Both the position numbers and the translations under genes were made by a program. Positions 36,860 through 45,483 of a stretch of 64,000 nt of DNA are shown one piece after another (positions within the stretch are counted from its first letter, which is position 1; every line of letters begins with the position of its first letter). Source of the DNA: Comamonadaceae bacterium (GTDB lineage: Bacteria > Pseudomonadota > Gammaproteobacteria > Burkholderiales > Burkholderiaceae_C); the NCBI GenBank assembly GCA_027485235.1, contig JAIXRJ010000044.1, positions 1 through 64,000 on the forward strand, in the 5' to 3' direction. The notes under the pieces are model-generated. The model was given only the letters and a program-made list of their open reading frames with translations. It had not been told where the DNA came from and ran no database searches.

Positions 36860-37699
36860 TCAGCGGCAGTGCATCACCACGGGCGCGGGCCCCACAGGTG
36901 CAGCGTCGAGTAAGGCCACAGGCAAGTTCTCGCCACGCAGCTCGTGTTCATGCTGGTCGTACAAATGCGCCAGGCGCTCAGGGCTGACCTGTGCAGCGGG
37001 CAAGTCAAACACCAGCTGCCCATCGCGCAGGCCGATGATGCGCGGGAAATGCGCCAACGCCATGTCCACCTGGTGCAGCGTAGCGACCAGCGTCACTTGA
37101 CGCTCGGCCGCCAAGCTCACCAAAGCAGCCATGGCCATGCGGGCGCGCATCGGGTCGAGCGCTGACAGCGGCTCGTCGATCAGCCACAGGCTGGCCGGGG
37201 CCAACAGGGCGCGGGCCAGGCCCACGCGCTGGCGCTCACCACCCGAGAGGCGGTCGACGCGGTCAAACAATTTATCGCCCAAGTCAAAGTGCACCAGCGC
37301 TGCGTAAGCGGCCGGAATATCTGTCGGGTAAAACAGCGAACGCAAACTGGCCCAAAAGCCCATGCGGGGCAAGCGCCCCGCCAACACCGAGGTCACCACA
37401 CGTTGGCGCGGCGGCAGCGGCGGCACCTGCGGGGCCAGAAACAACTGGCCACGCCAACGGCGCAAGGCCCGTGCGGGCAAGGTCCAAGGGTTGACACCGG
37501 CCAAATGAAGTTGGCCTTGCGTGGGCGGCTGGGCACAGGCCAGCACTTGCAACAAGGTCGTCTTGCCTGCGCCAGAAGGGCCAATGATGGCCACCTGCTC
37601 GCCAGCGGCCAGGCGCAGGTTCAGCGCACGCAAAGCCGCCGGGGCACCGGGCAAGGCCGCCGGGTGTCGGGCCTCCAGACCCCATAGCTCGATGTTCAC
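36860..37699 (-). CDS. phnC: phosphonate-type ABC transporter ATP-binding protein PhnC
   Basis: This 279-residue ABC ATPase has Walker A GPSGAGKTT near residue 40, signature LSGGERQRVGLARALL, Walker B LWLIDEPLSALD and the switch His in ATLHQVD. The insertion FYPTDIPAAYAALVHFDL between Walker A and signature is typical of PhnC. It powers import of the PhnD ligand. The gene starts 18 nt after phnD. Confidence 0.9.
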   Translation of the reverse strand: MNIELWGLEARHPAALPGAPAALRALNLRLAAGEQVAIIGPSGAGKTTLLQVLACAQPPTQGQLHLAGVNPWTLPARALRRWRGQLFLAPQVPPLPPRQRVVTSVLAGRLPRMGFWASLRSLFYPTDIPAAYAALVHFDLGDKLFDRVDRLSGGERQRVGLARALLAPASLWLIDEPLSALDPMRARMAMAALVSLAAERQVTLVATLHQVDMALAHFPRIIGLRDGQLVFDLPAAQVSPERLAHLYDQHEHELRGENLPVALLDAAPVGPAPVVMHCR

Positions 37700-37717
37700 C
37701 GCGCTGCTGCCCAGGCT

Positions 37718-38593
37718 TTAGAGCAAGCCCGCGCTGCGTGCGGCCGACTCCAGGCCTTTGTAGTTCTCAGGCGTGGTGGGCACGTAGCGGGTGGCGCGGT
37801 TGAGCTTCAGGATCTCGGCATGCTCGGGGTTCGCGGGGTTCAGGGCCAACAAAGCGGCCTTGATTTTTTCACGCAGATCGGCGGGCATGTCGGCATGCAC
37901 CGACCAGTTGTAGTTGAAGTAAGGCGCGGTGGTGAAGAACACGTTCACGTCTTGCGTGTTGACCTTGTTTTCGGCCACGAACTTTTTCCAGACCGTGATG
38001 TCCAAGGCCGCAGCGTCGACCTTGCCGCTGACCACCGAGGCGATGGTGGCATCGTGCGCGCCGCTGTAGGCGATGCGCTTGAAGTCCTTTTCAGGATCGA
38101 TGCTCGCTTGCAGCAAAAAGCTGCGCGGCATCAGGTGGCCCGAGGTGCTGCTTTGTGAACCAAAAGAAACTTGCTTGCCCTTCATGTCGGCCAAGGTCTT
38201 GATGCCCGAGTTGGTCTTGGCGATGAAGACCGACTGGAACTTGGTGTCTTCTTCGCGCTGTGCCAAAGGCATGATCTTGCCGCCCGAGCGGATGCTGGCT
38301 TGCACAAAGGTGAAGCCACCGAACCAGACCACGTCGACCTTTTTGTTGACCAAGGACTCGACAGCAGCGGGGTAGTCGGTCACGGGGGTGAACTGCACCT
38401 TCATGCCCAGTTGCTTTTCCAGGTAATTGGCCAGCGGGGTGAATTTGCGCACCTGCTCAGTCGCCGCTTCTTCGGGGATGGTGGTCACGCGCAGGGTGGC
38501 TTGGGCGTGAGCGTTCGTTGCCAAAGTGGCCGACAAGGCCAGAAGACCGATGAAGGCACTGGACAGAATTTTGGATAAAAAAGCATTAGGCAT
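37718..38593 (-). CDS. phnD: phosphate/phosphite/phosphonate ABC transporter binding protein PhnD
   Basis: This 291-residue periplasmic binding protein has a signal peptide ending ATNAHAQA. Family signatures are TTIPEEAATEQVRKFTPLANYLEKQLG, VVWFGGFTFVQAS and GSQSSTSGHLMPRSFLL; the SxxSTSGHLMP loop binds the phosphonate or phosphite group. It is first in the phnDCEE operon and divergent from egtD. No C-P lyase, phosphonatase or phosphite dehydrogenase gene is in the window, so the fate of the imported compound is open. No clear Pho box was found in 38594-38755. Confidence 0.9.
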   Translation of the reverse strand: MPNAFLSKILSSAFIGLLALSATLATNAHAQATLRVTTIPEEAATEQVRKFTPLANYLEKQLGMKVQFTPVTDYPAAVESLVNKKVDVVWFGGFTFVQASIRSGGKIMPLAQREEDTKFQSVFIAKTNSGIKTLADMKGKQVSFGSQSSTSGHLMPRSFLLQASIDPEKDFKRIAYSGAHDATIASVVSGKVDAAALDITVWKKFVAENKVNTQDVNVFFTTAPYFNYNWSVHADMPADLREKIKAALLALNPANPEHAEILKLNRATRYVPTTPENYKGLESAARSAGLL

Positions 38594-38755
38594 GTAGAGC
38601 TTTCCGTTAAAACAAGCAACCGATATTAAAACCTGAATTCAAGACAATCCAACCCACAGCAATGAAAGCACACAGAAACGACAGGGCGAGGGCCGAGCCA
38701 GAGGTTTTGCCTATGCTGGTCGCCGCTCGCTGAGTCTCTGCCCTAACATGCCCCC

Positions 38756-39724
38756 ATGACCACGCCCCAATTCATCCAGCTGTACCAGCACAACGCCGCC
38801 GCCGTGGCCCAAGAACTCTTGCAAGGCTTGAGCGCCCCGCAGGCCTTCACTTCGCCCAAATACCTGTACGACGCGCTGGGCTCGCGCCTGTTTGAAGCCA
38901 TCACCGAGCTGCCCGAGTACGACCTGACGCGCACCGAGGCCCAATTGATGCAACTGCACAGCGCCAGCATGGCTGCTGAGCTGCCACGCGGCGCGTGCTG
39001 GATCGACCTGGGCGCAGGCAATTGCGAAAAAGCCGGACGCTTGCTCGGCCCCATGGGCGCAGGCCGCTATGTGGCGGTGGACATCTCGGTGGACTTTGTG
39101 CACCAGGCGCTGGATGTGCTGCAGCGCCAGCACCCGGGCTTGCCTATGGCGGGCTTGGGCGTGGACTTTTCGGGTGGCCTGCATCTGCCAGCCGCGCTGG
39201 CACTCGACCCAGCGCAGCCGCGTGTGCTGTTTTACCCGGGTTCGAGCATCGGTAATTTCACACCCGAACAAGCACTGGACTTTTTGCACAACCTGCACGC
39301 GGGCTGCGGTTCGGCGGTTGGCAGCGGCTTGCTGATCGGGGTGGATTTGCTGAAAGACCCGGCCGAACTCGAAGCCGCCTACGACGACGCGCTGGGCGTG
39401 ACAGCCGCTTTTGACCTGAATTTGCTGCTGCACATCAACCGCTTGGTGGGCAGCAACTTTGCAGTGCGCGACTGGCAACACTTATCACGCTTCAATGCGG
39501 CGCAGTCGCGTGTCGAGATGCACCTGCAAGCGCGCCACGCAGTGACGGTGCAGTGGCCTGGTGGGCAGCGACAGTTTGCAACCGGCGAAACCATCCACAC
39601 CGAAAATGCCTGCAAATGGACGGTGCCCGACTTTGCCGCTTTGCTGCGCGCAGCAGGCTTTGCCAAGACACAGGCTTGGACCGACCCTGCGCATCGATTT
39701 GCGGTCTTTTGGGCCACGGCCTGA
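38756..39724 (+). CDS. egtD: L-histidine N-alpha-methyltransferase EgtD
   Basis: This 322-residue SAM-dependent enzyme trimethylates histidine to hercynine, the precursor of ergothioneine and selenoneine. The family motifs are TSPKYLYDALGSRLFEAITELPEYDLTRTE, WIDLGAGNCEKA (SAM motif I), LFYPGSSIGNF and a C-terminal IHTENACKW segment. No EgtC or EgtE gene is seen. A senABC locus lies 7 kb downstream, so its hercynine probably feeds selenoneine synthesis and possibly ergothioneine. It is divergent from phnD. Confidence 0.94.
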   Translation: MTTPQFIQLYQHNAAAVAQELLQGLSAPQAFTSPKYLYDALGSRLFEAITELPEYDLTRTEAQLMQLHSASMAAELPRGACWIDLGAGNCEKAGRLLGPMGAGRYVAVDISVDFVHQALDVLQRQHPGLPMAGLGVDFSGGLHLPAALALDPAQPRVLFYPGSSIGNFTPEQALDFLHNLHAGCGSAVGSGLLIGVDLLKDPAELEAAYDDALGVTAAFDLNLLLHINRLVGSNFAVRDWQHLSRFNAAQSRVEMHLQARHAVTVQWPGGQRQFATGETIHTENACKWTVPDFAALLRAAGFAKTQAWTDPAHRFAVFWATA

Positions 39725-39822
39725 GCTTGTCGCCCATTTGATTGGTCGTCTGGACCGGCCTGCCCATAATGAATTCAGCCCGGCGCTCATGCTGTGCACA
39801 CATTCATCACCAGGAGACTTGC

Positions 39823-40590
39823 ATGTTGAACGATCTGAAAGACAAAGTTGTTCTGATCACCGGCTCCAGCACCGGCATCGGTGCTGCGGCGGCCGTGGCC
39901 TTTGGCAAGTTGGGAGCGCGCGTGGCGGTGCACTACAACAGCAGCCAAGGGCCTGCCGAAGAAGTCCTGGGCCGCGTCAAGGCCACGGGTGCGCAGGCCA
40001 TTTTGCTGCAAGGCGATGTGCTCGAATCGGGGCAGTGCCAAGGGCTGGTGGATGAAACCGTCAAGGCCTTTGGCCGCATCGACATTCTGATCAACAACGC
40101 TGGTGCTTTGGTCCAACGGGTGCCGATTGAAGAGATCACCGATGAGTTGTTTGACAACGTGGTTCACCTGAACGTGCGCTCGGCGATGATGTGCACGGCC
40201 GCTGCGGTCAAGGCCATGCGCCAGCAAGGCCAAGGCGGTGTGGTGATCAACGTGACCTCGGTGGCGGCCCGTCATGGCGGCGGTGCAGGCGCCTCCCTGT
40301 ATGCCGGCTCCAAGGGTTTCGTGTCCACCATGACACGGGGGCTGGCCAAGGAGCTGGTCAAGGACAACATCCGCGTCAATGCCGTGGCGCCGGGCGTCAT
40401 CACCACCCCATTTCACGAACGTTTTTCAACCCCGCAAATGCTCGAAGGCTTCAAGGCCACGATTCCCATGAACCGATTGGGGACGGCCGAAGAATGTGCC
40501 GGTGCTTTTGTGTACCTGGCCTCAGAGGAGATGTCGGGCTACGTGACCGGCCAGATCATCGAGGTCAACGGCGGGCAGTACATGCCCTGA
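39823..40590 (+). CDS. SDR family oxidoreductase
   Basis: This 255-residue classical short-chain dehydrogenase has TGSSTGIG near residue 13, NNAG, the Ser in NVTSVAARHG and YxxxK as YAGSK. It ends with the usual VNGGQYMP. ATG 39823 has AGGAGACTTGC upstream; the frame is open back to 39742. It is convergent with the TauD-like dioxygenase and probably belongs to the same sugar-acid or hydroxy-acid catabolic island (39.8-46.5 kb). Confidence 0.88.
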   Translation: MLNDLKDKVVLITGSSTGIGAAAAVAFGKLGARVAVHYNSSQGPAEEVLGRVKATGAQAILLQGDVLESGQCQGLVDETVKAFGRIDILINNAGALVQRVPIEEITDELFDNVVHLNVRSAMMCTAAAVKAMRQQGQGGVVINVTSVAARHGGGAGASLYAGSKGFVSTMTRGLAKELVKDNIRVNAVAPGVITTPFHERFSTPQMLEGFKATIPMNRLGTAEECAGAFVYLASEEMSGYVTGQIIEVNGGQYMP

Positions 40591-40608
40591 AGCTCAATGA
40601 CTTGGTTC

Positions 40609-41457
40609 TCAATGCCCTTGGGGGTTGAGCACGGTCACGCGCCACAAGGTGCGTGGCCGGGTCAGGTCGATCAAGGGCGCGCTGTGCAGCAGCAAGGCGT
40701 TGTCCCAAATCATGACATCGCCGTTGTCGTAGTTGTTGGTGTAGCAGTATGTGTCCTGCGTGGCATGTGCCGCGAGTTCGCGCAACAAGCCCAGGGCCTC
40801 GTCATCGGGCATGCCTTCAATGCCAAATGAGCTGCCGCTGACCGCATACAGCGCAGGCTGCCCGGTGAAAGGGTGTGGCCTGACCAGCGGGTGACGCACC
40901 CAGCTGACCCTTTGGGCTTGCTCAGCGTTGAGCACAGACGCCACGCTTCGGGACTGTTTGTCCAGGTCATCGCGGTTACCATAGTGGTGCTTGACCACCA
41001 GGCCTTTGATTTTTTCTTTCATGCCGGGTGGCAAGTCGGCATAGGCCTTGGCCTGGTTGGCAAAGGTGGTGCCGTTGGGTGCGGGCGGCACGTCTTGCGC
41101 ATGCAAGATGGTGCAGCGCGCCACGTCGTCCAGATAAGAATAATCGGTGTGGAAATAAGTGCCGGCATCCACCAGTCCCGTGGGCTTGCCGTCCTTGAAC
41201 ACATTCGAGAGGATCAGGATGTTGGCATCTTCGGGGTGGTGAAAAGTGTCAATGACATGGGGCGATGGCCTGCCCCACTGTTTGGCAAATGTCACCATCT
41301 CGGCGGGCGTCAAGGACTGGTTTTTCAGCACGATGAAGCCGTGACGATGCAAGGCATCGGCCAACCACTGCTTTTGGCCTGCATCCAAGGGCTCGGACAG
41401 ATCCAGCCCGTCAATGCGGGCTCCCAACACATCACTGAGTGGAACAATGCTGGCCAT
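40609..41457 (-). CDS. TauD/TfdA family Fe(II)/2-oxoglutarate dioxygenase
   Basis: This 282-residue dioxygenase uses Fe(II) and 2-oxoglutarate to hydroxylate its substrate, often releasing a leaving group such as sulfite. The facial triad is visible: HxD in YFHTDYSYLDD near residue 102 and the distal His in LLLHSAPL. The 2OG-binding Arg lies in RTLWRVTV. The specific substrate (taurine, an aryl ether or another) is not indicated. It is 4 nt downstream of the TRAP large permease gene, so transport and oxidation are linked. Confidence 0.88.
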   Translation of the reverse strand: MASIVPLSDVLGARIDGLDLSEPLDAGQKQWLADALHRHGFIVLKNQSLTPAEMVTFAKQWGRPSPHVIDTFHHPEDANILILSNVFKDGKPTGLVDAGTYFHTDYSYLDDVARCTILHAQDVPPAPNGTTFANQAKAYADLPPGMKEKIKGLVVKHHYGNRDDLDKQSRSVASVLNAEQAQRVSWVRHPLVRPHPFTGQPALYAVSGSSFGIEGMPDDEALGLLRELAAHATQDTYCYTNNYDNGDVMIWDNALLLHSAPLIDLTRPRTLWRVTVLNPQGH

Positions 41458-41461
41458 GTCT

Positions 41462-42781
41462 TTACCTGATCATGTCGGGTGCAAAGATGGTTGGTAAAAA
41501 CAGCACGATGTCCGGGAACACGATGATGGCGAGCAAGACCACCAACATCGGGATCAACATGATCATGGTGTCTTTGATGGCAAAACTCAGCGGCACTTTG
41601 GCCACCGCACACGAGATCATCAAACACATGCCATACGGTGGCGTGATCAAGCCGAAGGCCAAGGACACAATGCCCACAATCGCAAAGTGGACGGGGTGCA
41701 TGCCCACCGACTCGGCCAAAGGTTGCAAGGTCGTGCCCACAATGATGATGGCCGGAATGGCATCGAGGAAACAGCCGACGACCAGGAAAGCGCCAGCGAT
41801 CAGCAAGCCCACACCTATGACATCCAGACCCCAGCCCGTCACATTGGCCAGCAGCGCTTTGGGGATTTGGTAGTAAGCCAGCAACCAACCAAACACCGAT
41901 GCCGTGCCAACGCAAAACAGCGCCACAGCGCTGAGCTTGCCGGTGTCCACAATCGCCGCGATGAAACTCTTCCAGTTCATTTCACGGTAAAACAACATGG
42001 ACAACACCGCGGCATACAGCACCGCGACAGCGGCGGATTCGGTGGCGGTGAACAGGCCCAGCAGGATGCCGCCCACAATGATCACGGGCGTCATCATGGC
42101 CGGAATCGACACCAGGGCCGCTTTGTAAATTTCAGTCAGATTGGCGCGGGGATAGACCGGGTAGTTGCGCTTTTTGGCATAGGCATGCACCGTGGCCATC
42201 TGAGCCAGGCCAATCAGCAAACCCGGCACGATACCGGCCAGGTACATGGCGCCGATCGATGTCGAGATCACGCCGCCCCAGACCACCATCAGGATCGAAG
42301 GGGGGATGATCACTGCCAACACCGCAGACACCGCGGTGATGGCAATAGAGAAGGACAAGTCATAGCCTTCTTTGACCTGGGCTTCAATGAAGAGCTTGCC
42401 TTGGCTGGCGGCATCGGCGGTCGATGAGCCAGAAATACCGGCAAAAAAGACCGACAAGATCACGTTGATCTGTGCCAAGCCGCCCGGGAAATGGCCCACC
42501 AGCGCGCGCGAAAGTCGCATCAGCCGATCGGTGATGCCGCCGCCATTCATCAAGTTGGCCGTCAGCAAGAAAAACGGCACTGCCAGCAAAATGAAGGAGT
42601 TGTAAGCCTTGAACATTTCATTGAACAAGACCATGGGCGAGAGCCTTGGTTCAAAAATGAGCACCGGCAAAGACGCCAGCCCCAGAGCGAACGCCACGGG
42701 CACACGAATCGCCAGCAACAAAAAGAAACCCCCGAAGAGGACCAACGCCGCCATCGAAGGCGAGAGAAGAGATGAGCTCAA
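41462..42781 (-). CDS. TRAP transporter large permease (DctM-like)
   Basis: This 439-residue integral membrane protein has 12 hydrophobic segments of the TRAP DctM family. The family motif ISGSSTADAASQGKLFI lies near residue 113 and a GLITPPYGMCLMI segment near the end. It is the sodium-driven channel subunit for an organic acid. It overlaps the DctQ-like gene by four bases (ATGA). Confidence 0.92.
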   Translation of the reverse strand: MSSSLLSPSMAALVLFGGFFLLLAIRVPVAFALGLASLPVLIFEPRLSPMVLFNEMFKAYNSFILLAVPFFLLTANLMNGGGITDRLMRLSRALVGHFPGGLAQINVILSVFFAGISGSSTADAASQGKLFIEAQVKEGYDLSFSIAITAVSAVLAVIIPPSILMVVWGGVISTSIGAMYLAGIVPGLLIGLAQMATVHAYAKKRNYPVYPRANLTEIYKAALVSIPAMMTPVIIVGGILLGLFTATESAAVAVLYAAVLSMLFYREMNWKSFIAAIVDTGKLSAVALFCVGTASVFGWLLAYYQIPKALLANVTGWGLDVIGVGLLIAGAFLVVGCFLDAIPAIIIVGTTLQPLAESVGMHPVHFAIVGIVSLAFGLITPPYGMCLMISCAVAKVPLSFAIKDTMIMLIPMLVVLLAIIVFPDIVLFLPTIFAPDMIR

Positions 42782-43269
42782 ATCACGGACCCCTGGTTAG
42801 AACTTTCACTGATGTCACTGGCGTTGAGCATGTGGTCCAGTAAAAAAATGATCCAAAAAAATCCGGCCAGGGGCCACGCCATAAAAATCCACCACATCGG
42901 CATCTCAGCCAACTCGGACGTCTGGTTCCAGCCGAACTGGGTGAACTCAATCCCCCAATACAGGACCACCGCAGAAAAAACGAGCATGGCGGTCTGGCTC
43001 ATGCGCAGCAGGACGTGGGTCGCACGGGGGGACAACTCAGGCAAAAAGTCGACATCAAAGTGAAGCCGCTCACGCACACCCAAAGTTGCACCCAACAAGA
43101 TGAGCCAAACAAAGAAAAACCGGCTCATTTCCTCTGTCCACATGTAGCTGGGGATCAGATGGGTGTAACGGGAGAAAATTTGCAGGCTGACGGGAACAAT
43201 CAAAAGCAGCACCGTCGCGATCAACAAAAAATGAAGCAGGCGATCGATCAAGGCAAGAATTTTTTGCAT
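42778..43269 (-). CDS. TRAP transporter small permease (DctQ-like)
   Basis: This 163-residue, four-TM protein belongs to the DctQ family. Typical features are an early FSRYTHLIPSYMWTEEMSRFFFVWLILLGATLG and a charged segment RERLHFDVDFLPE. It partners the large permease, whose start overlaps its stop. The gene lies 65 nt downstream of the binding-protein gene. Confidence 0.9.
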   Translation of the reverse strand: MQKILALIDRLLHFLLIATVLLLIVPVSLQIFSRYTHLIPSYMWTEEMSRFFFVWLILLGATLGVRERLHFDVDFLPELSPRATHVLLRMSQTAMLVFSAVVLYWGIEFTQFGWNQTSELAEMPMWWIFMAWPLAGFFWIIFLLDHMLNASDISESSNQGSVI

Positions 43270-43334
43270 TTACAGTCTCGTCAATCCGAAGATACGAGCA
43301 GCATCACGCTGCCCGCTGTTTGCTGCTGATCGGT

Positions 43335-44324
43335 TTATTTCAAGCTGTTGATCTTGGCGTAAATCGCATCGGCACCCACTTCTTTGGCATAAGCCGCCAT
43401 CACAGGGTCCACCAGCTTTTGCATTTCAGCGCGTTGTGCGAAAGGCACTTGCTTGAGCTTGCCTTCCTTGGCGTACTTGTCAAGTTTGGCTTGGTCTTCG
43501 GACGACTCGATCTGACGACCAAAAGCACCCGCCTCCTTGCCTGCCTTCACGATCGCTGCTTGCAGGTCTGCAGGGAGTCTTTTCAGCGTTTTCACAGAAA
43601 AACACAAAGGGCGGATGGTGATGGCATGGCGTGTCATCAAAATACTGGGCGCTACTTCGTAAAACTTCATCGCCTCTACCCCGGCAGCTTCGTTTTCACC
43701 CGCATTGATCACACCGTTTTGAATGGCGTTGTACACCTCGTTGTAAGCGATGACCGTGGGGGACATGCCCACTGCGCTGAAGGTGCGGCTCCAGATGGGG
43801 GCCCCTTGCACGCGCACCTTCAGATTTTTCAGGTCGGCCAGATTGCCCGCGGCTTTATTTGAAAAAATATTTCGCACACCGCCGCCGGCATAACCGATCA
43901 ATTTGACTTCGGCTTTTTGCTCCACTTCGTCGGCAATCGGCTTGAGGATGTCTTGGTCCAACACCTTGTTCCAGTGGTTCAGGTCACTGAACAAAAACGG
44001 TGCGTCAATGAAGGGCGCCGCTTTGGAGAAGGTGGACATGTGGGCGGGCGACACAATCGCAAAGTCCACCGCCTTGCCTTGGTTCATGTAGGCAAAGTAA
44101 TCTTTCTCCAAGCCCAGCTCACTGTTTTTGTGCAGCACGAAGTTGATGGGTTTGCCATAGTATTTTTTCACCAGCTCTTCGAACTTGACCATGGTTTTGG
44201 TGAACGCATGGTCATCGCCAAACTGTGAGGCGCCGTGCAGTGTGATGGCCGCTTGCTGTGCATGCGCACTCAAGGCCATGATGGAAGAGAGCACCACGCC
44301 CAGCAAAGGTTTCAAAACTTTCAT
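43335..44324 (-). CDS. TRAP transporter substrate-binding protein (DctP-like)
   Basis: This 329-residue periplasmic binding protein has a signal peptide (LLGVVLSSIMALSAHAQQ). It contains the TRAP-specific anion-binding region KVRVQGAPIWSRTFSAVGMSP followed by YNEVYNAIQNGVINAGENE. The conserved Arg (KVRV) binds a carboxylate, so the substrate should be an organic acid. An AGGAGAC precedes the ATG. The 262-nt region 44325-44586 between this gene and the divergent dehydrogenase must hold both promoters, but I could not assign clear boxes. Confidence 0.92.
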   Translation of the reverse strand: MKVLKPLLGVVLSSIMALSAHAQQAAITLHGASQFGDDHAFTKTMVKFEELVKKYYGKPINFVLHKNSELGLEKDYFAYMNQGKAVDFAIVSPAHMSTFSKAAPFIDAPFLFSDLNHWNKVLDQDILKPIADEVEQKAEVKLIGYAGGGVRNIFSNKAAGNLADLKNLKVRVQGAPIWSRTFSAVGMSPTVIAYNEVYNAIQNGVINAGENEAAGVEAMKFYEVAPSILMTRHAITIRPLCFSVKTLKRLPADLQAAIVKAGKEAGAFGRQIESSEDQAKLDKYAKEGKLKQVPFAQRAEMQKLVDPVMAAYAKEVGADAIYAKINSLK

Positions 44325-44586
44325 GTCTATGTCTCCTGTAGTGATCGGAACAACAACTTCAATGTGTTGCTGATTTCACTTTAGGCCAAGGCACCCTTAG
44401 CAGTGCTGGGGAAAACCATGAGTCATCTGCCCAGCTGTCTCCAACATGTCCCCCATCGCTGGTCCCTGCCCCGCCGAAAGTGATAACTTGAACCCCACCA
44501 TGCGCACGGGCATGCTGGCCCCTGCGTGCGCCACTCGGCGGGGTCTTGGCGTGGGTATTTTTTGATTCATCACATGAAAGAAACGC

Positions 44587-45483
44587 ATGAAACACATCGG
44601 TTTTATTGGTGCCTCGGGCCTGATGGGTCACGGCATCGCCAAAAATTTGTTGGCCAAAGGTTTTCAGGTTTCCCTGACGGCGCATTCACGCCGGGAGCCC
44701 TTGCAAGACCTGTTGGCCGCAGGGGCCAAATTGGCAGAACGCCATGCCGATCTGTCGGCCTGTGATGCGGTCATCATTTGCGTGACCGGCTCGCCTCAGG
44801 TCGAGGCCGCTTTGGAAGGACCCACCGGCTTATTGAGTCAGGCCCGTGCGGGCTTGGTGGTCATCGACGCGTCCACCAGCGAGCCCGATTCCACACGCCG
44901 CTTGGCAGCCCGCTGCCAAGCTGTGGGCATGACCCTGGTCGACGCCCCCCTGGCGCGCACCCCCGTGGAGGCCGAAGCCGGCAAACTCAACACCATGGTG
45001 GGCGCATCGCCTGAGGTCTTTGCCAGCCTGGAGCCGGTGTTCAAGGCCTATTGCGAAAACATTTTCCACGTCGGTGAGATGGGCGCAGCCCATGTCATCA
45101 AACTGCTGAACAACTTTCTCGGCCAAGCCATCACGACGGCGGCGGCCGAAGCTTTTGCGGTGGGCGCCAAAGCGGGCATCGATGTCGGCCAACTGGTGCG
45201 CGTGGTGTCGGCGGGTGCGGTCAATTCGGGTTTGTTTCAGGCCATGGCCAAAACGCTGGACGGTGATTACACCGGTCTGAAGTTCGAGCTGAACAACGCA
45301 TCGAAAGACTTGCGTTACTACGTGCACCTGACCGAGAGCGTGAAAGCGCCTTCTCTGGTGGGCACCAGCGTGCACCAGAGCCTGGTGACCGCCTGCGCTT
45401 TGGGTTACGGCCAGGAGTTGGTGCCCTCTTTGGTCAAGGCGCAAGCGCAAATCAACCAGGTCAAAATCGAGCAAGGTCGCTGA
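44587..45483 (+). CDS. NAD(P)-dependent beta-hydroxyacid dehydrogenase (HIBADH-like)
   Basis: This 298-residue enzyme has the N-terminal Rossmann motif GFIGASGLMGHGIAKNLLAKG, the substrate region DAPLARTPVEAEAGKLNTMVG, and the catalytic Lys in HVIKLLNNFLGQA. It oxidises a beta-hydroxy acid such as 3-hydroxyisobutyrate or tartronate; which one is not evident. It is divergent from the TRAP operon and its stop overlaps the next start (TGATG). Confidence 0.9.
   Translation: MKHIGFIGASGLMGHGIAKNLLAKGFQVSLTAHSRREPLQDLLAAGAKLAERHADLSACDAVIICVTGSPQVEAALEGPTGLLSQARAGLVVIDASTSEPDSTRRLAARCQAVGMTLVDAPLARTPVEAEAGKLNTMVGASPEVFASLEPVFKAYCENIFHVGEMGAAHVIKLLNNFLGQAITTAAAEAFAVGAKAGIDVGQLVRVVSAGAVNSGLFQAMAKTLDGDYTGLKFELNNASKDLRYYVHLTESVKAPSLVGTSVHQSLVTACALGYGQELVPSLVKAQAQINQVKIEQGR

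Noticed and set aside
38594-38755. Pho box upstream of phnD
   Set aside because: No pair of CTGTCAT-like repeats with 11-nt period was found.
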